Notes: generated by a model from the letters alone, not told the origin. Counted from the first letter of the stretch, positions 1 through 10,032 are shown. The stretch: 30,813 nucleotides of DNA from Perkinsus marinus ATCC 50983 (GCF_000006405.1 NW_003213081.1:266119-296931), one strand, 5' to 3'. Translations and numbers: made by a program.

Positions 1-72
1 AAGAGACTGATTAGCTCTCGTCGATTAGAGTGGTATCTAGCTTGACGAGAGACCATATCCAGCTGTCGGTCA

Positions 73-831
73 TCAGTGGCACCTCTCTCCCGATGGGAGG
101 GCCAGATAAACGTAATAACCACCACCCGAGCCACTAGAATCAGTTTGCAGAATCAAGCATCTCGGCTCCGATGATGAGAGTATTGGTATCCCGTGATGAC
201 ATGGATGCTCAAGCTCTTCACTGATGTAGACTAGCATCTTTTCACGGATACGCCGCCAGCACTCTCGCTGTCTCGGAGTGAGATCCTCGTCATTCAGCAT
301 AGTCGACCAGGACGTCGTTCGCGGTATACGTCCGAAGAGTCTTTGAGATGCGTCACACAACGGCTTGACGTCAGCATGGAGCCCTGCCTTATCCATCCCC
401 AGAGCACCAGCAATACGGTAAATGGCTTGGCGAGACAAGCAGTCCGCTTCTAACAGTCTCTTAGCCTTCTCCAGTCCAGACCGTCGATTGCAGTCAATCA
501 CCAGCCCCTTCTGGTCATAAGAAAGCAAGACGGCAAGCACTGGCATAGACTCTCGAATATAAGGTTGCAGAGAGGCCCCCTTGGGTTGTACGGACTGATG
601 GACGAGTATAGCAAATTTCAAGACAGAGATTGCAAATCCACACAAGGATAGGTAAGATAACAATATCGATAGCAAGAATACAATCTTACATGCATCTTCC
701 ATTGAGAAGTGTAACAACAGATCATCAACAAAGTGTGCTATACCACTCGCCACCATATCGCATAACGTTAACGTACGGAATGACTGGATTTGTCGTCCGA
801 ATGAGCACTCGAGGGATTCCGGACAAAGCAT
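73..831 (-). mobile_element. RT palm C-terminal part and connection/RNase H-like region
   Basis: The frame begins near an RT palm motif (HFVDDLLLHF, an xxDD block) and passes into a long connection region with a KRLLEAD...AGALGM block. It ends with LILQTDSSGSGGGYY, which reads like the first strand of an RNase H domain carrying its aspartate. The KR...LG pattern before RNase H recalls Bel/Pao elements. Part of the same fossil as the protease region to its right. Confidence 0.55.
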
Positions 832-2291
832 ACTCGATGTGCTAGGTCTCGTTTACCGTTGCCACAGTGCAAGGCAAATCCCGGTAAACAATTCTCATGG
901 TCATAGGGACCAACATCCTGCGAATCGGTTGATCCGGACTGAGAAGGTTTGAAAGAACTGCACAGACGCAAAATATAGAAGGCACTATGCACATCTGCAG
1001 TCACGACCACAGGAGAACATGTTACCTGAAAAGCTGCTAACATAGTAACTATCGGTAATGTGCATGTACTCGAAGGCGGCAAGCTTTCATTGGTTTCTCT
1101 CAAATCACATACGAGACGGCCTTTGCTCGCTGTTCGAGTCGTTGGCCCATTATCCGGACCTCCCACCATAAACACTCCGCCTTCAGCATAGCCGTAAGGT
1201 ACATTCTCAGTTGGCTTCCATAAGTCACGACGGACGTACTCCTCGATAAGCTCATCATGCAGCACCCGCGCTTCGGGACAGAGCTTCTCATGAAGACGAT
1301 GGGCGTAATGCCGGATATGTAGAAGTTTGCTCAACGATGGGCAGCAGATAGACCTTGTGTAGCGTTGTTCTACAGGAAACGGAGTCTCCTCCTCCGGCAG
1401 CTTGCGTAGCCCAGTCGCATACCCTCGGTCATCGGGCCCGAACGGGACGACATTACATAGGCTTTTGCATAACTCATCCAGAGGACGAACAGCACTCGAC
1501 GGACATGGTAGGTTGACAAACGAGTCTGCTGATGGTTGGGTCGATCTAAGGTCAGGTAATGGCGTGGGCTCGATGCATCGCAGATAATCGTTAACGTAAG
1601 AATATATCGTTGGTTCTGTACGTGACATCTGAGCATCGAATATACAGACGCCTGACAAGAATACCCTTTCGCCACCATCTATAACAAGGTGGAAGGACCG
1701 TTGTAGATCACGCCCCAAGAGAATAGAAGGTACATGTGAGCTGCCTACACTGCTCTGGATAGGTAGAATACGAACCTCACACGACTGAGGGGGAGATACG
1801 ACTTCCCCACTCGAGTCCTTCAGAAGTAACTGTCCACAGAGCACCTCTGACACTTGGACGTATTCTCCATTAGCGACCTTAACGGTAACTGGGCTTGCTT
1901 CACAAGGAGCGAGCTTCATATATTCTCCATCTACTCTAGAGATATAAGAGAAACCAGCACCAGAGTCGACAATGAGTTGTACATTATGATGATCGAAAGA
2001 TCCCGATAATACGATCTCCGGTAGTGGCCCTGAAGAGCCATAGTTCACACAATCAGTTTCAGATTCAGTAAGTGGACCAACTGTGGGGGGAGTCACAGTA
2101 ATGTTAGACACAGCGCCCAGTAAAGGTCTATCGGAATGTACACGGTTTTCGGAATCTGATGACGATATTGAATACTCACATGCACAAAGGAGTGACGGAT
2201 CGTCAATGATATTAGGGTTGGTACCCGAATCGAAGCAAGTATTACGGCTTGCACTTAAATTAACGGTATGAGGGGTTTTATCAACATGCAA
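768..2291 (-). mobile_element. Aspartic protease and N-terminal reverse transcriptase part
   Basis: The protease is marked by the active-site block LIVDSGAGFSYIS and a second hydrophobic-glycine block SILLGRDL about 90 residues later, the spacing expected for a retropepsin. A linker leads into an RT N-terminal region with GRLVCDLRETNESL, then the palm strand VVVTADVHSAFY carrying the first catalytic aspartate. This would cleave the polyprotein and copy element RNA. The frame opposite and the short frames inside it are shadows. Confidence 0.7.
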
Positions 2292-2508
2292 AGAGGAGTT
2301 ATGTGGTACATAAACGTAGTCACATGGATCAGTAAGTCCACCGTGAACGTTGGTAGTGTCGCAGGCCCCATCACCCCCTCTCGGAGATAGAGCCTCAATT
2401 AGTTTCTCGACTTCATAACTGGCCTACCACGATTACCCCCCGGGACGAATGCTCGGATCTTCAAACCCTAAGACGTCCCCTCGGAGCTCGCGGTAGCACC
2501 GTTGTGGA

Positions 2509-3050
2509 TCAACGGGGGGCCTCGGCCTCGTTGTCAAAGGTAGCGAACCCGTAACGGTGCCCACGTTTATGGACATGAGCCCGCACTTCCTTAGCACCGA
2601 GATCACTGAAGGTCTTGCGGATCGACTCTGGGGAGATCGCCTTATCAGTGCGGAAGTATACGACCGATCCCTCCGGGAAGTTAGATGCCCACTCAGTGAT
2701 GGTAGGTCCGCGCCGTAGATATCCTTGGTTATCCGACACTTGTCGAATTCGATCTGGTGACGCTTTAGGTTGTAGGTGATGGGTCACCTCCGCAACTTTA
2801 CAAACCGACCGTACCATTTGACATAGGTCAACCGCTGGTGACAACCTCGGGGCAGGAGCCGTGCTGTGAACCCGGACGTAATCCTCCCATATCGGCGACC
2901 CTTCTTTCGGGACCTCTCTCAGGATGCGGTTGACAGCTCCCTCAAGAAGGTCAGAAGGTAGTTTAGCGAGGAAACTGGCAACAAGGTAACGCGACTCACT
3001 GTACGCATGTACAAAAAGGTGACGCTCTCTGCCGCACGGACTGGTCGAGC
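2509..3050 (-). mobile_element. Gag-like region with an RRM-type RNA-binding domain
   Basis: The open frame upstream of the protease holds a helical, charged stretch, then an RRM-like fold. The RNP2-like strand reads SVVYFRTD, the helix ISPESIRKTFSDLG follows, and the RNP1-like strand reads HRYGFATF. Spacing and order match beta1-alpha1-beta2-beta3 of an RNA recognition motif. Its position, immediately before the protease, is where Gag/nucleocapsid lies. RRMs are common in LINE ORF1 proteins but not a usual nucleocapsid module in LTR elements, where a CCHC knuckle is expected. No CCHC knuckle is seen here. The RRM call is by eye. Confidence 0.6.
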
Positions 3051-3058
3051 ATCAATAT

Positions 3059-3094
3059 CTTGCAGTGAAGTTAATCGTCGCCAATGATCGGTTT
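3059..3094 (+). repeat. 36-nt direct repeat, left copy, bounding the old YR element
   Basis: Begins CTTGCAGTGAAGTTAA and ends GATCGGTTT. It matches 7000-7035 in the same orientation with three differences. Beyond both edges the sequences diverge. It probably is what remains of the old YR element's split direct repeats. Confidence 0.6.
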
Positions 3095-3251
3095 ACCCGT
3101 CTGAGTGATGTGGAAAAGTAACACCGGTGCCGAGATGCCCAAGTCTGTGAGAGTCCATTGGTCAGGGTTTGCAGACCCTTTGAGGAATTGCAGAGCGACT
3201 TGTAGTCCCTCCAGCTAGTCGGCATAGTTCAAACTCGGGAAGAGTAAGTCT

Positions 3252-3971
3252 TTATCTCTGAAGAGGTTCATGGCAATCCAGGCAGCAAGGCGGTGGGAAG
3301 CACAGTATGGTAGCGGTGATGCAGCCGACGCAGCCGACTTTTACCTTTTGCCCCACTCCAATTTGGTCAGTCTTTGACTGTTTGATAGTGATAATGACCA
3401 TGTTGGGTCTCACATCGGCATCTTCGCTGAGTATTGACAGTGTTTCACGCGCGCGAAGTAGTCCAAAGATGGCATATAAGCTCTCAACTTGCATAGTTCT
3501 AAGGTCTGCTCTCAAACCTCACACTATACTCAAGGGGCTCAGCCTCTCCACTCCGTGGAGACTTAATGGAACCTTTCTGTCCTCGGCTTCGGGACTGAGG
3601 GCTCGCTTCGCGGCATGTAGAGCCGCTTTCAGCCCATGTTCAGCAGAGCCATCAAGAGAGAAGCCAAGGAAAGCGTTTCGAGACCTCAAAGCTTTGATGT
3701 AGGTCTTGATCGTGGAGTACCTATAATCATGTTCGCCGCCAGTCGTTTTGGTCATATTGCAGATGAATTTCTGCAAATGCTCAATTTTGAGCGGGAATGC
3801 CGGTTCGGGCGAGATAAACCTCTCATAGATCGAGGTGACACTGTTATAAGCAGCACGAGTACTGACATCGAGTGAGCCCTCAAGAAAGGCAGCAAGGGCT
3901 TTGCCCGATGGTTTCGCATGTTGTAATACTTTAGCACGTGTGCGCTTACGTCTTAATATTTCTTGATTCAC
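3252..3971 (-). mobile_element. Tyrosine recombinase region of the old YR copy
   Basis: Contains the N-terminal SAM-like block (AFLEGSLDVSTRAAYNSVTS, SPEPAFPLKIEHLQKF, IKTYIKALRSRNAF) and part of the catalytic domain (AIFGLLRARETLSIL with the first catalytic arginine, then KQSKTDQIG). Both blocks match the young copy. It is a fossil. Confidence 0.75.
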
Positions 3972-3989
3972 TTATGTGATGTACCGACA

Positions 3990-5390
3990 GATATGACACT
4001 AGTGGTGGCAAAAAGTGGGCCGCCTGCTTCAAGAGCCACCTCAAAGGTGGTTTCCGTCTGAACATCCTTCGGATGATCTTGACTGCTCCCTCATTGTCTG
4101 ATTGGACAACTATAGGGCAGTTCATAAGTTTGGGATGAGAGTGGTCTTGACTGTTCACCAACAGGTACGAAGGTGCCAGACATGCTAATAGTTCCAGCAC
4201 ACAGATGTCTGCATGACTGGAGTTGGACTTAGCCTTGATTAAGTTCTTCTTAGGTTTGATAGGTAGCTTCGAAGCACCACCTCGGAGCTCCAATAGCGTC
4301 AAGTTCGACAACAGTAGACAAATCCTGCTAACGAATGCAAGAAGGCGTTGCAACCAACCAGTCTTACAGACTCTGGATTACTAGGCTCAGCTGGCATTTC
4401 TAAATAGAGACTTTCGGGTGTGGTGGCCCGGAAGAACTTCTCGATAAACCTGAGATCCTCTCAAAGTATGCAGGGGAGCCTGGCACACGCCAAGGCTTTG
4501 CGTTCTAGCATAGCAATACATTGGAAACACGATCCAAGATACGGCTTGAGCAATGGATATCCCAAACCAGATTTCCTGTGAGCATTGACAACCGCTTAGG
4601 TGTTATTCGTCCTTTGGACAGAATCTGATGGGTGAGTCTCAGAAGCTCAATGATTTTTGAGTAAGGAGCTGTGACGACAGCTTGGGGCTTATCACACGCA
4701 AATGTTACAATGATTGTTATGATGCTTTGTCACTTGGAAGCCCAAAAGTTTGGTAACCTCGCCAACGCTAATCTTCTCGTTGGTCAGGGTGAGACCGCAG
4801 ATATTCCAGATCAGGATAGTCGAGGCCACGGATAGCAGAATAGTTCGTTCTGTTCCTACATACAACATATCACCAACATACAGAAGGCCGCTAGTTAAGT
4901 CCAAGCAAGATTCTAAAGACCAGGTATAAAGCAACGAGACTATAGCTCGGTGAACAGCTCCCGCAACTCGAGGAAAACAATATGGCGAGTTACGGTGACC
5001 AAAGACTAGGCGTAGGTGTCTGAAAATCTTGTTTCCACGCCGGATGTTGAGATTAGAAGCCGCTTTCGAGCTGATACCTACGACTCTGAATAAACTTTTC
5101 ACATCAAGAGTGAAGGCTTTCAAGGGTTTCCGTTGTTCATAAACCTTTTTTAAGAGTGTTCGGATGAGGGATTGGATACCTGAGTACTTTGGTTGGCACA
5201 ACGTCTGCGAAAATTTGGAGGCCTTTTGATTTATATGGCTCCATTTGTAGTCTTCGATTACCAGGAAGTGCTTCGCCTTTTGACGAACCTTTTTCGTTGG
5301 GCAACTGCCCTTGGGAATCGAAGCTACAGGCGTAACGACACCTTGGAATTGCCTTGCTGCACCAACAACAGTCATACGCCGCAAATTCAC
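3990..5390 (-). mobile_element. RT and RNase H region of the old YR copy
   Basis: RT motifs in order: VVTPVASIPKGSCP, HFLVIEDYKWSHINQKA, KAFTLDVKS, FGHRNSPYCF and SGLLYVGDMLYVG. RNase H is represented by VQSDNEGAVKIIRRMFRRKP and YLSVHHI. All correspond to blocks in the young copy. The linker between them, about 4400-4690, is recognisable only by position. Confidence 0.75.
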
Positions 5391-5768
5391 CTCTTCCTGA
5401 AGAATTTCTTACAGGAATTGGTGGTTTTCGACAGCTGAGACGTAATTTTCAAGTAGTAACTCCACCTCTCTAGCGCGCCGGGGTTTTGCCTCGAGCTAAT
5501 GACGAGATAAAGGAATGGACTCACACTGCCCTAAAAAGCTGCTTTCATTGATCTGTTGGAAGAGGATCTCAGATTCCTCACGGAACTCTTCGCCACACAG
5601 TGATGAGAGGTAAGCGATAATATATGGTCTCAGGGGAGAACCCACTTCAGAAGTGCTTGATTGGCCCTCCAAAATAGAGCAAACAGGATTTGGCGCGCCT
5701 TGTGTGGCACATTCAACGATTTTATTGGATTGATTTTCCCCCTGCCGATTTGGCTTTAGGGCGCGAAT

Positions 5769-6738
5769 CTAGTTTTCTGACTCCGACCTGCGAGGTTCAG
5801 AAGGACGGCTCTTCACATCAGCGTCAAAGAGGGAGCGACTTTTCTTTGTTTCTTTCAGCAAGACATGTTTATAGGGACATTTTTCCCCTCTGTTGCAAGA
5901 TCCAGTTTGGTAGGAGATACACGCACCACGTTCGAAAAGTTTTCTCTTCGAGTCTTTCTTTGACTTTTTATTCTCGTCGTTACCGAAGACTTGATCAGTA
6001 TCCGCCAAACCACCAAACTGAGCAGAAATCTACATGGGTCTAAATCCTTCTCCAGAACGTCAGCAATCGAGTGACCTTGTTGGTGGTATCCTATTAAGGA
6101 ACCACGGTATTTATGGTCATAGATCGCAGCTGCTTGAACAATTCTTTTCTCAGCGAGCTGAATGACTTTCAATAAGTAATTGAGCATGGCAAGAGAGTTT
6201 ACCCCCGACTTTTTGCCACACACCATAAAGATTCCGGTACACCAGCGAATGTAACATTCAACCCACTGAGCAAGCGACGTTATTTTACGAGATTTACCTG
6301 TGCGCACGGAGACGGCTTTGCCAGTACTAACATCTTCAGCCTGCTGAATACTTGCTTTCAGTATTTGCATCAGTCTCTCAGTTGATGCAGCGCTGGCTAA
6401 GAACTCGGGGGCCGCAATGTGATAGCTCGATAGACGGTTGAGCAAGCGGTAGGGGGCACCAACGTGGCAGGAACCTTCACGTCTGGACCAAATCGATCCT
6501 GGATGTCGAAATCCTTGAATTTGTCGAAATCCTCCTTTTCTTGCTCAGACTCCACCCTACGGGGCTTCGCGCCCTGGGCAGCTTTGGCCTGATCTGTAAG
6601 GGTCAGAGCATGGAGCTTGGAGACTTCCTCGTGGGCTTCGGCAACACGCTCAGTCATCCTCTTAACAACTTCATCAGAGACGTTCGACAAGAGCAAAGTA
6701 GAAAGTATCTTTTCTTTGACGAGCTGCTTCACCAACAT
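5769..6738 (-). mobile_element. Gag-like region with a CCCH zinc finger (old YR copy)
   Basis: A basic-acidic helical N-terminal part (LSNVSDEVVKRMTERVAEAH) is followed by a conserved middle domain (VECYIRWCTGIFMVCGKKSG, YDHKYRGSLIGYHQQGHS). It ends in a CCCH finger, ACISYQTGSCNRGEKCPYKH, spaced C-x7-C-x5-C-x3-H. The young copy has the same three blocks. Presumed RNA-binding structural protein. Confidence 0.65.
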
Positions 6739-6999
6739 CTCTTAGATGCCATCATCAGCAACCTCTCCTTCAAGTAGAGGGTCAACAACATTGCGCCTAA
6801 CAACAATTGTGCAGTCTACCATGGAATAAAAAACAAACAATATGTTGCTGTTTCTACAACATCTGCTTCAGTCTAGCCTTATTGAGCCACTCTTTAGCTA
6901 AGCTCGCAAGATGCGAGTCGCAACACAATATTTGTCCCTTACCGGTCTGGGTGGGAGTTCGCTATGGAGTTCACGAAGACAGTCACTTTGTGACCAACA

Positions 7000-7035
7000 C
7001 TTGCAGTGAAGTTAAACGTCGCCAGGGATCGGTTT
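7000..7035 (+). repeat. 36-nt direct repeat, right copy, bounding the old YR element
   Basis: Partner of 3059-3094 (33 of 36 identical). The palindrome GTCACTTTGTGAC lies 6 bp to its left, at 6982-6994, inside the element's leader upstream of Gag. Confidence 0.6.
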
Positions 7036-7103
7036 CACCTTCGTTAACGAGTTAAATCGAAGGAAGTCAGTTCTGTCGCCATCCGGGATTCTCGTCACTA
7101 TTA

Positions 7104-7832
7104 TTGATGAATGCTATGCGACATGAAGTCCTGCCAAACAGGAGTACTCCTGTTGGAGGATTCTATGAAGTGAATCACAAAGTACTAGGATGCTGTCAAC
7201 GCTCTGTGCTACAAAATGCCAAGATGCCGGATTGGGAACTTATGTTATGTATTGCTGCCAATCGTATCAACAATTCCACCGCAAAAGATGGTGCTCCGTC
7301 TCCTTTCGATACAATAACGGTCTACGGATACTCGTCTAAGCTACCGATTGCTCGCCTCTTGACCGCTAATGATAATGCAGCCAAAGAATGGGAACGATTA
7401 CGTCCGAATTTTCTCTCCTCGGACCCGCTGTACAACGCTCAAGTGATAGCTGACTGCCGTCGCCGTCTCAAGAGACGTGATCAATTACAATTTTCCGAGA
7501 GTTCTGGTTGGATAGGAGACAACACGCTGCAGTGGAGAGCAGCAAGAAGAGCACGGGTACTCAGCCGTTGGAGGCTGGAGATATTGTTCTTATTACCAAA
7601 GACCGGAACCCAAAGTTGGGTCAGTCCGTTGAGATGAGAAGTATGAGATTATTGGTGCCATAGGTAAACAATGTTATTCTGTCAAGCCGGTCGTAGGTGG
7701 GGCGCCGATGATCGTTCATGCTAGAAGTCTGCGCCAATTCTTTACTTATGATGAGGAAGATCCTAACGTGGAAGAAGATCACCCTACCGGAGATTCAGGT
7801 TTCAGCGACGAAGAGCCGTTAGGGGAACCCTG
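7104..7832 (+). mobile_element. LTR-retrotransposon integrase C-terminal region and acidic tail
   Basis: The first part reads like the end of a DDE integrase core: GFYEVNHKVLGCCQRS, then W-x3-L and NRINNSTAKDGAPSPFD, the block that usually follows the catalytic glutamate. After it come a basic stretch (RRRLKRRDQ), a segment resembling the small beta-rich domain after integrase in LTR elements, and an acidic tail (EEDPNVEEDHPTG) ending at a stop at about 7832. Its strand is opposite to the gag-pol remnant at 1-3058, so the two are not one colinear copy. Fossil with about two breaks; the 5' part is missing. Confidence 0.7.
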
Positions 7833-7850
7833 ACTCCAAGGTTTCTCACG

Positions 7851-7863
7851 AAAGGGGAGAAAG
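7851..7863 (+). other. Candidate polypurine tract
   Basis: AAAGGGGAGAAAG lies 19 bases after the pol stop and immediately before a CTG that would give the LTR its 5' TG. This is the usual place of the plus-strand primer in LTR elements. Confidence 0.5.
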
Positions 7864-7864
7864 C

Positions 7865-8172
7865 TGTGAGAGTTTAGGGCGTGCGCTTCCTCTAGTAGTA
7901 CGCAGCCACATAGCGGGATTTAGAGCATGATTACTTCGAGATAGCTATAGTTTATTTGTCACTAACCGTAGCCATATCTTGGCTCAAGTTTCTTTTCTTC
8001 TCCTCTGCCTCGCGTTAGCCAATGTCGGCGCCGTCGTCCTCATCGCAACCCCACAACATGGGCGTGCGCTAAATACCCTAATCATTTCTCACCGAATAAT
8101 GTTCAAGGCTTGTAAGCTCGCCCGATATCTGCGTTTTCGAAAGCATGATCGACGACAGATCTAGCCCAGCAG
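7865..8172 (+). mobile_element. Candidate 3' LTR carrying a spliced-leader sequence
   Basis: It starts TGTGAGAG after the polypurine tract. U3 would be about 100 bp, with a TATA-like GCTATAGTTTATTT at about 7945-7958. The spliced-leader-like exon at 7965-7988 then sits where transcript R sequence should start. A pyrimidine-rich stretch (TTTCTTTTCTTCTCC) follows. The right end is a guess (a CA near 8172), since no second LTR copy is present in the window. Confidence 0.45.
7965..7988 (+). other. Spliced-leader (SL) exon-like sequence
   Basis: 24 nt that begin ACCGTAGCCAT and end CTTGGCTCAAG, with an extra AT between these two parts compared with the 22-nt perkinsid leader as I remember it. The C before TTGG is the perkinsid form; dinoflagellates have TTTTGG. 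It is not an SL RNA gene: CAAG is followed by TTTCTT rather than a GT donor, and no Sm site is apparent. It therefore looks like a leader captured by reverse transcription of a trans-spliced RNA. Confidence 0.8.
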
Positions 8173-8889
8173 TCGGCGTCGTACAACGTTCCTCATCGAG
8201 CTCTCGGTCTTATGTGCGCGGCGCGGTGGGAGCCCGCAACCTGGACTTGACGATATTGGGGCGTTCGAGTTGACGACGTTTCCGGGGCTTCCTTAGGGCG
8301 TTCCCGTGCCACAACGCAAAGGTGACCCGAAGGCGAACGGTGGCGCGAGAAGGAAAAGAGTCCTGGGGCGTGCTTTCTCTCGTGGTATATTTTCTCTCGC
8401 GACAGTAGATTGTACTGAGAAATAAATCGCAGGAAACTTGAGTCCCGCAGCGGCATGCGAGATATTGAAGCGCTGGAAATTATTGGTCCAGAATGGCGTC
8501 CACCGACGGCCCATACGGCCTCTATGTGAGGCGCTCAGACGGCGAGCAATAGACCATATTGTGAACGGAATGGAGTAGAAGCACGTTGACAGGTGGGCAA
8601 AGCATCAACGTATGTACGTCTCGTCTATGGGTCACATACAACAAATACCAGTAGAAGCGAACGGGATTCGCCAGTATTCCATCGATGAAATAGAGCATGG
8701 AAACGACCATAGAAGAAGGTAAAGATTGAGTAGGCCTGAGGTGTACCGTGCATGGGAGATACTGTACATGCCATGTACATTGGCGGCTAATTGACAGTTG
8801 CCCAGGTCACGTTGCGTTTGAAAAAGTCGTAGATTATTTTGCGCTTGACTCTTGCCAACTCGAATAGGATTCTCTGTACTCATGGCCCA
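8173..8889. other. No gene recognised
   Basis: Several short open frames occur on the minus strand (for example around 8522-8883), but none shows domain motifs, codon-like bias or splice-consistent continuation. The stretch is probably old repeat or flank sequence. Confidence 0.5.
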
Positions 8890-9112
8890 TTGTCAACTTG
8901 GCAGAACTACTTCTAGCCATTCGGACGCCTTCTCTGACTCATCAACACACGGAAAGGCCTATTTGGTTTTGGCTCGAATAGGTTGCTGATAGTCCGTTCC
9001 TCTGCAATTTCGGACTCATAATTCGGGACCGATTGACAACTTGGCTGAGCCAAAGCTAGCACTTCCAGCCGTTCGGATGCTTCTTCTGACTCGTCAACGC
9101 ACGCAGGGGCCT
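8890..9112 (+). repeat. Degenerate tandem repeat, two units about 150 bp apart
   Basis: Unit one (about 8890-8960) and unit two (about 9033-9112) share TTG-CAACTTGGC, then CTTC-AGCC-TTCGGA and TCTGACTC-TCAAC-CAC, ending GGCCT. A third partial echo, GAATAGGT-GCTGAT, occurs at about 8976 and 9208. Not related to anything else recognised in the window. Confidence 0.55.
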
Positions 9113-9548
9113 AGTTGATCAGTGAAGTGTGGGGCGATTCCCGATCCGCCGTACGTCGAGCCAATCTGCAGACTATTCGGAGCTTCGAGTCACTCGAACC
9201 AGCTGGAATAGGTCGCTGATCTAGGGCAGGTGCACCCTAGCTCTTTCAGAAGCGCGAAGGAGAAATTGGTGGTACAAAGGAGAAAGAAGTGGCGGGAGAA
9301 GAGAAAAATGGCGGGCGGAGAAAACTGTGGCGGGCGCGGAGTAGGTACCACTGTTTGTGCTTGTACAAAGCCAACTTCGATAAGAACGCAAGTAGAGAAC
9401 ATTATCATCAGAATGATGCAATGCAAGAGCTATCTTCTAAATAACTTTGCCCTCATATACTGGCAGTGGCATCGAAGCCTTGTGGCTCACTCCGTCAGAT
9501 TTCACAGCTTCCAACTCCCTTCTAATACGGTAGAAATTACACTCACTA
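9113..9548. other. No gene recognised
   Basis: A plus-strand open frame at 9230-9574 is compositionally biased (purine-rich, repeated AGAAG and GGCGGG) and shows no domain. Nothing else is supported. Confidence 0.4.
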
Positions 9549-9790
9549 TCAGTGTAAAAAATTGGGGTCGGTGATATCGATATCGGTATCAGTATCCTTC
9601 CACAGTGCAATAGTCTCAGTAAACAGTTCCATCACATCATCGCATGCTGTCAGCTTCTTCCTGACGATGCTCCACGACATCCTGCTAGAAGGTATCAACC
9701 GACCACGGCCTCGGATAAAGACGAATGCTGTAGTCAATAGTACACTGCCGAACGCGTACATGCTCGAATCAGGAAACAAATAAATTATAC
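9549..9790 (-). pseudogene. Open frame abutting the left end of the young YR element
   Basis: Minus-strand frame reading YLFPDSSMYAFGSVLL, then MSWSIVRKKLTACDDVMELF. The D-S-S...G.VL block followed by W-x-x-x-x-K-K-x-x-A is faintly like an LTR-type RNase H, but this is weak. It stops at the left end of the inserted element. Another minus-strand frame ends at the element's right edge (15027), so both flanks may derive from one older locus split by the insertion. I do not assign a function. Confidence 0.3.
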
Positions 9791-9977
9791 TTCGAGTTAG
9801 CATGCTAATGATGGTAAAACCAGCTAAGTCTCGAACCCTCCCCGAAGATCAAGTCACAAAGTGACCATATCTTGTGCAACGGGACATGGCTCACACAACA
9901 CACAATGAGGCTAAGTGAGTCATTCACTGGAAGGTTCAGAATCATAAACTGATTGGTTGCCATTTATTGAATTGATT
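9791..9977 (+). repeat. Split direct repeat A1
   Basis: 187 bp, from TTCGAGTTAGCATGC to TATTGAATTGATT, repeated at 14551-14737 with two substitutions. It contains the palindrome GTCAC-AAA-GTGAC at 9853-9865. Confidence 0.95.
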
Positions 9978-10032
9978 AATAATTTATCCACTGCAATGGT
10001 TTTCTCTTAGCCAAGAGAGAATCCTCTCGACC

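Larger units (their letters stand above)
1..3058 (-). mobile_element. LTR retrotransposon gag-pol remnant, 5' part (runs off the left edge)
   Basis: Read on the minus strand, this stretch carries in order a Gag-like region, a retroviral-type aspartic protease, the start of a reverse transcriptase, and a later RT/RNase H-like part that continues past the window edge. The order is that of an LTR retrotransposon. The family is not settled. The RT-to-RNase H part reads more like Bel/Pao than Ty3, but that is by eye. The element is a broken fossil with a few breaks, and its upstream end meets an old YR retrotransposon at about 3059. No LTR of this copy is visible. Confidence 0.75.
3059..7035 (-). 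mobile_element. Old tyrosine-recombinase (DIRS/Ngaro-like) retrotransposon copy
   Basis: On the minus strand the parts run Gag-like (5769-6738), RT (4692-5390), RNase H (about 3990-4380) and tyrosine recombinase (3252-3971). This is the gene order of the DIRS superfamily, which integrates with a tyrosine recombinase rather than a DDE integrase. Each part matches its counterpart in the young copy at 9791-15026, for example the shared recombinase blocks SPEPAFPLK and IKTYIKALRS, at clearly reduced identity. It is therefore an older or different subfamily copy with many breaks (roughly five or more). A 36-nt direct repeat brackets it at 3059-3094 and 7000-7035. It sits between two LTR-element fragments. 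Confidence 0.8.

Noticed and set aside
15-51. Hairpin CTCTCGTC...GACGAGAG as terminator or repeat end
   Set aside because: A perfect 8-bp inverted repeat, but it is inside the edge of a truncated retroelement with nothing to test it against.
7965-8010. SL RNA gene
   Set aside because: The leader is followed by TTTCTT, not a GT donor, and no Sm-binding site or SL RNA body follows.
7979-8164. Small secreted protein with signal-peptide-like start after the leader
   Set aside because: No ATG start; the frame is a chance opening through the leader and pyrimidine-rich LTR sequence.
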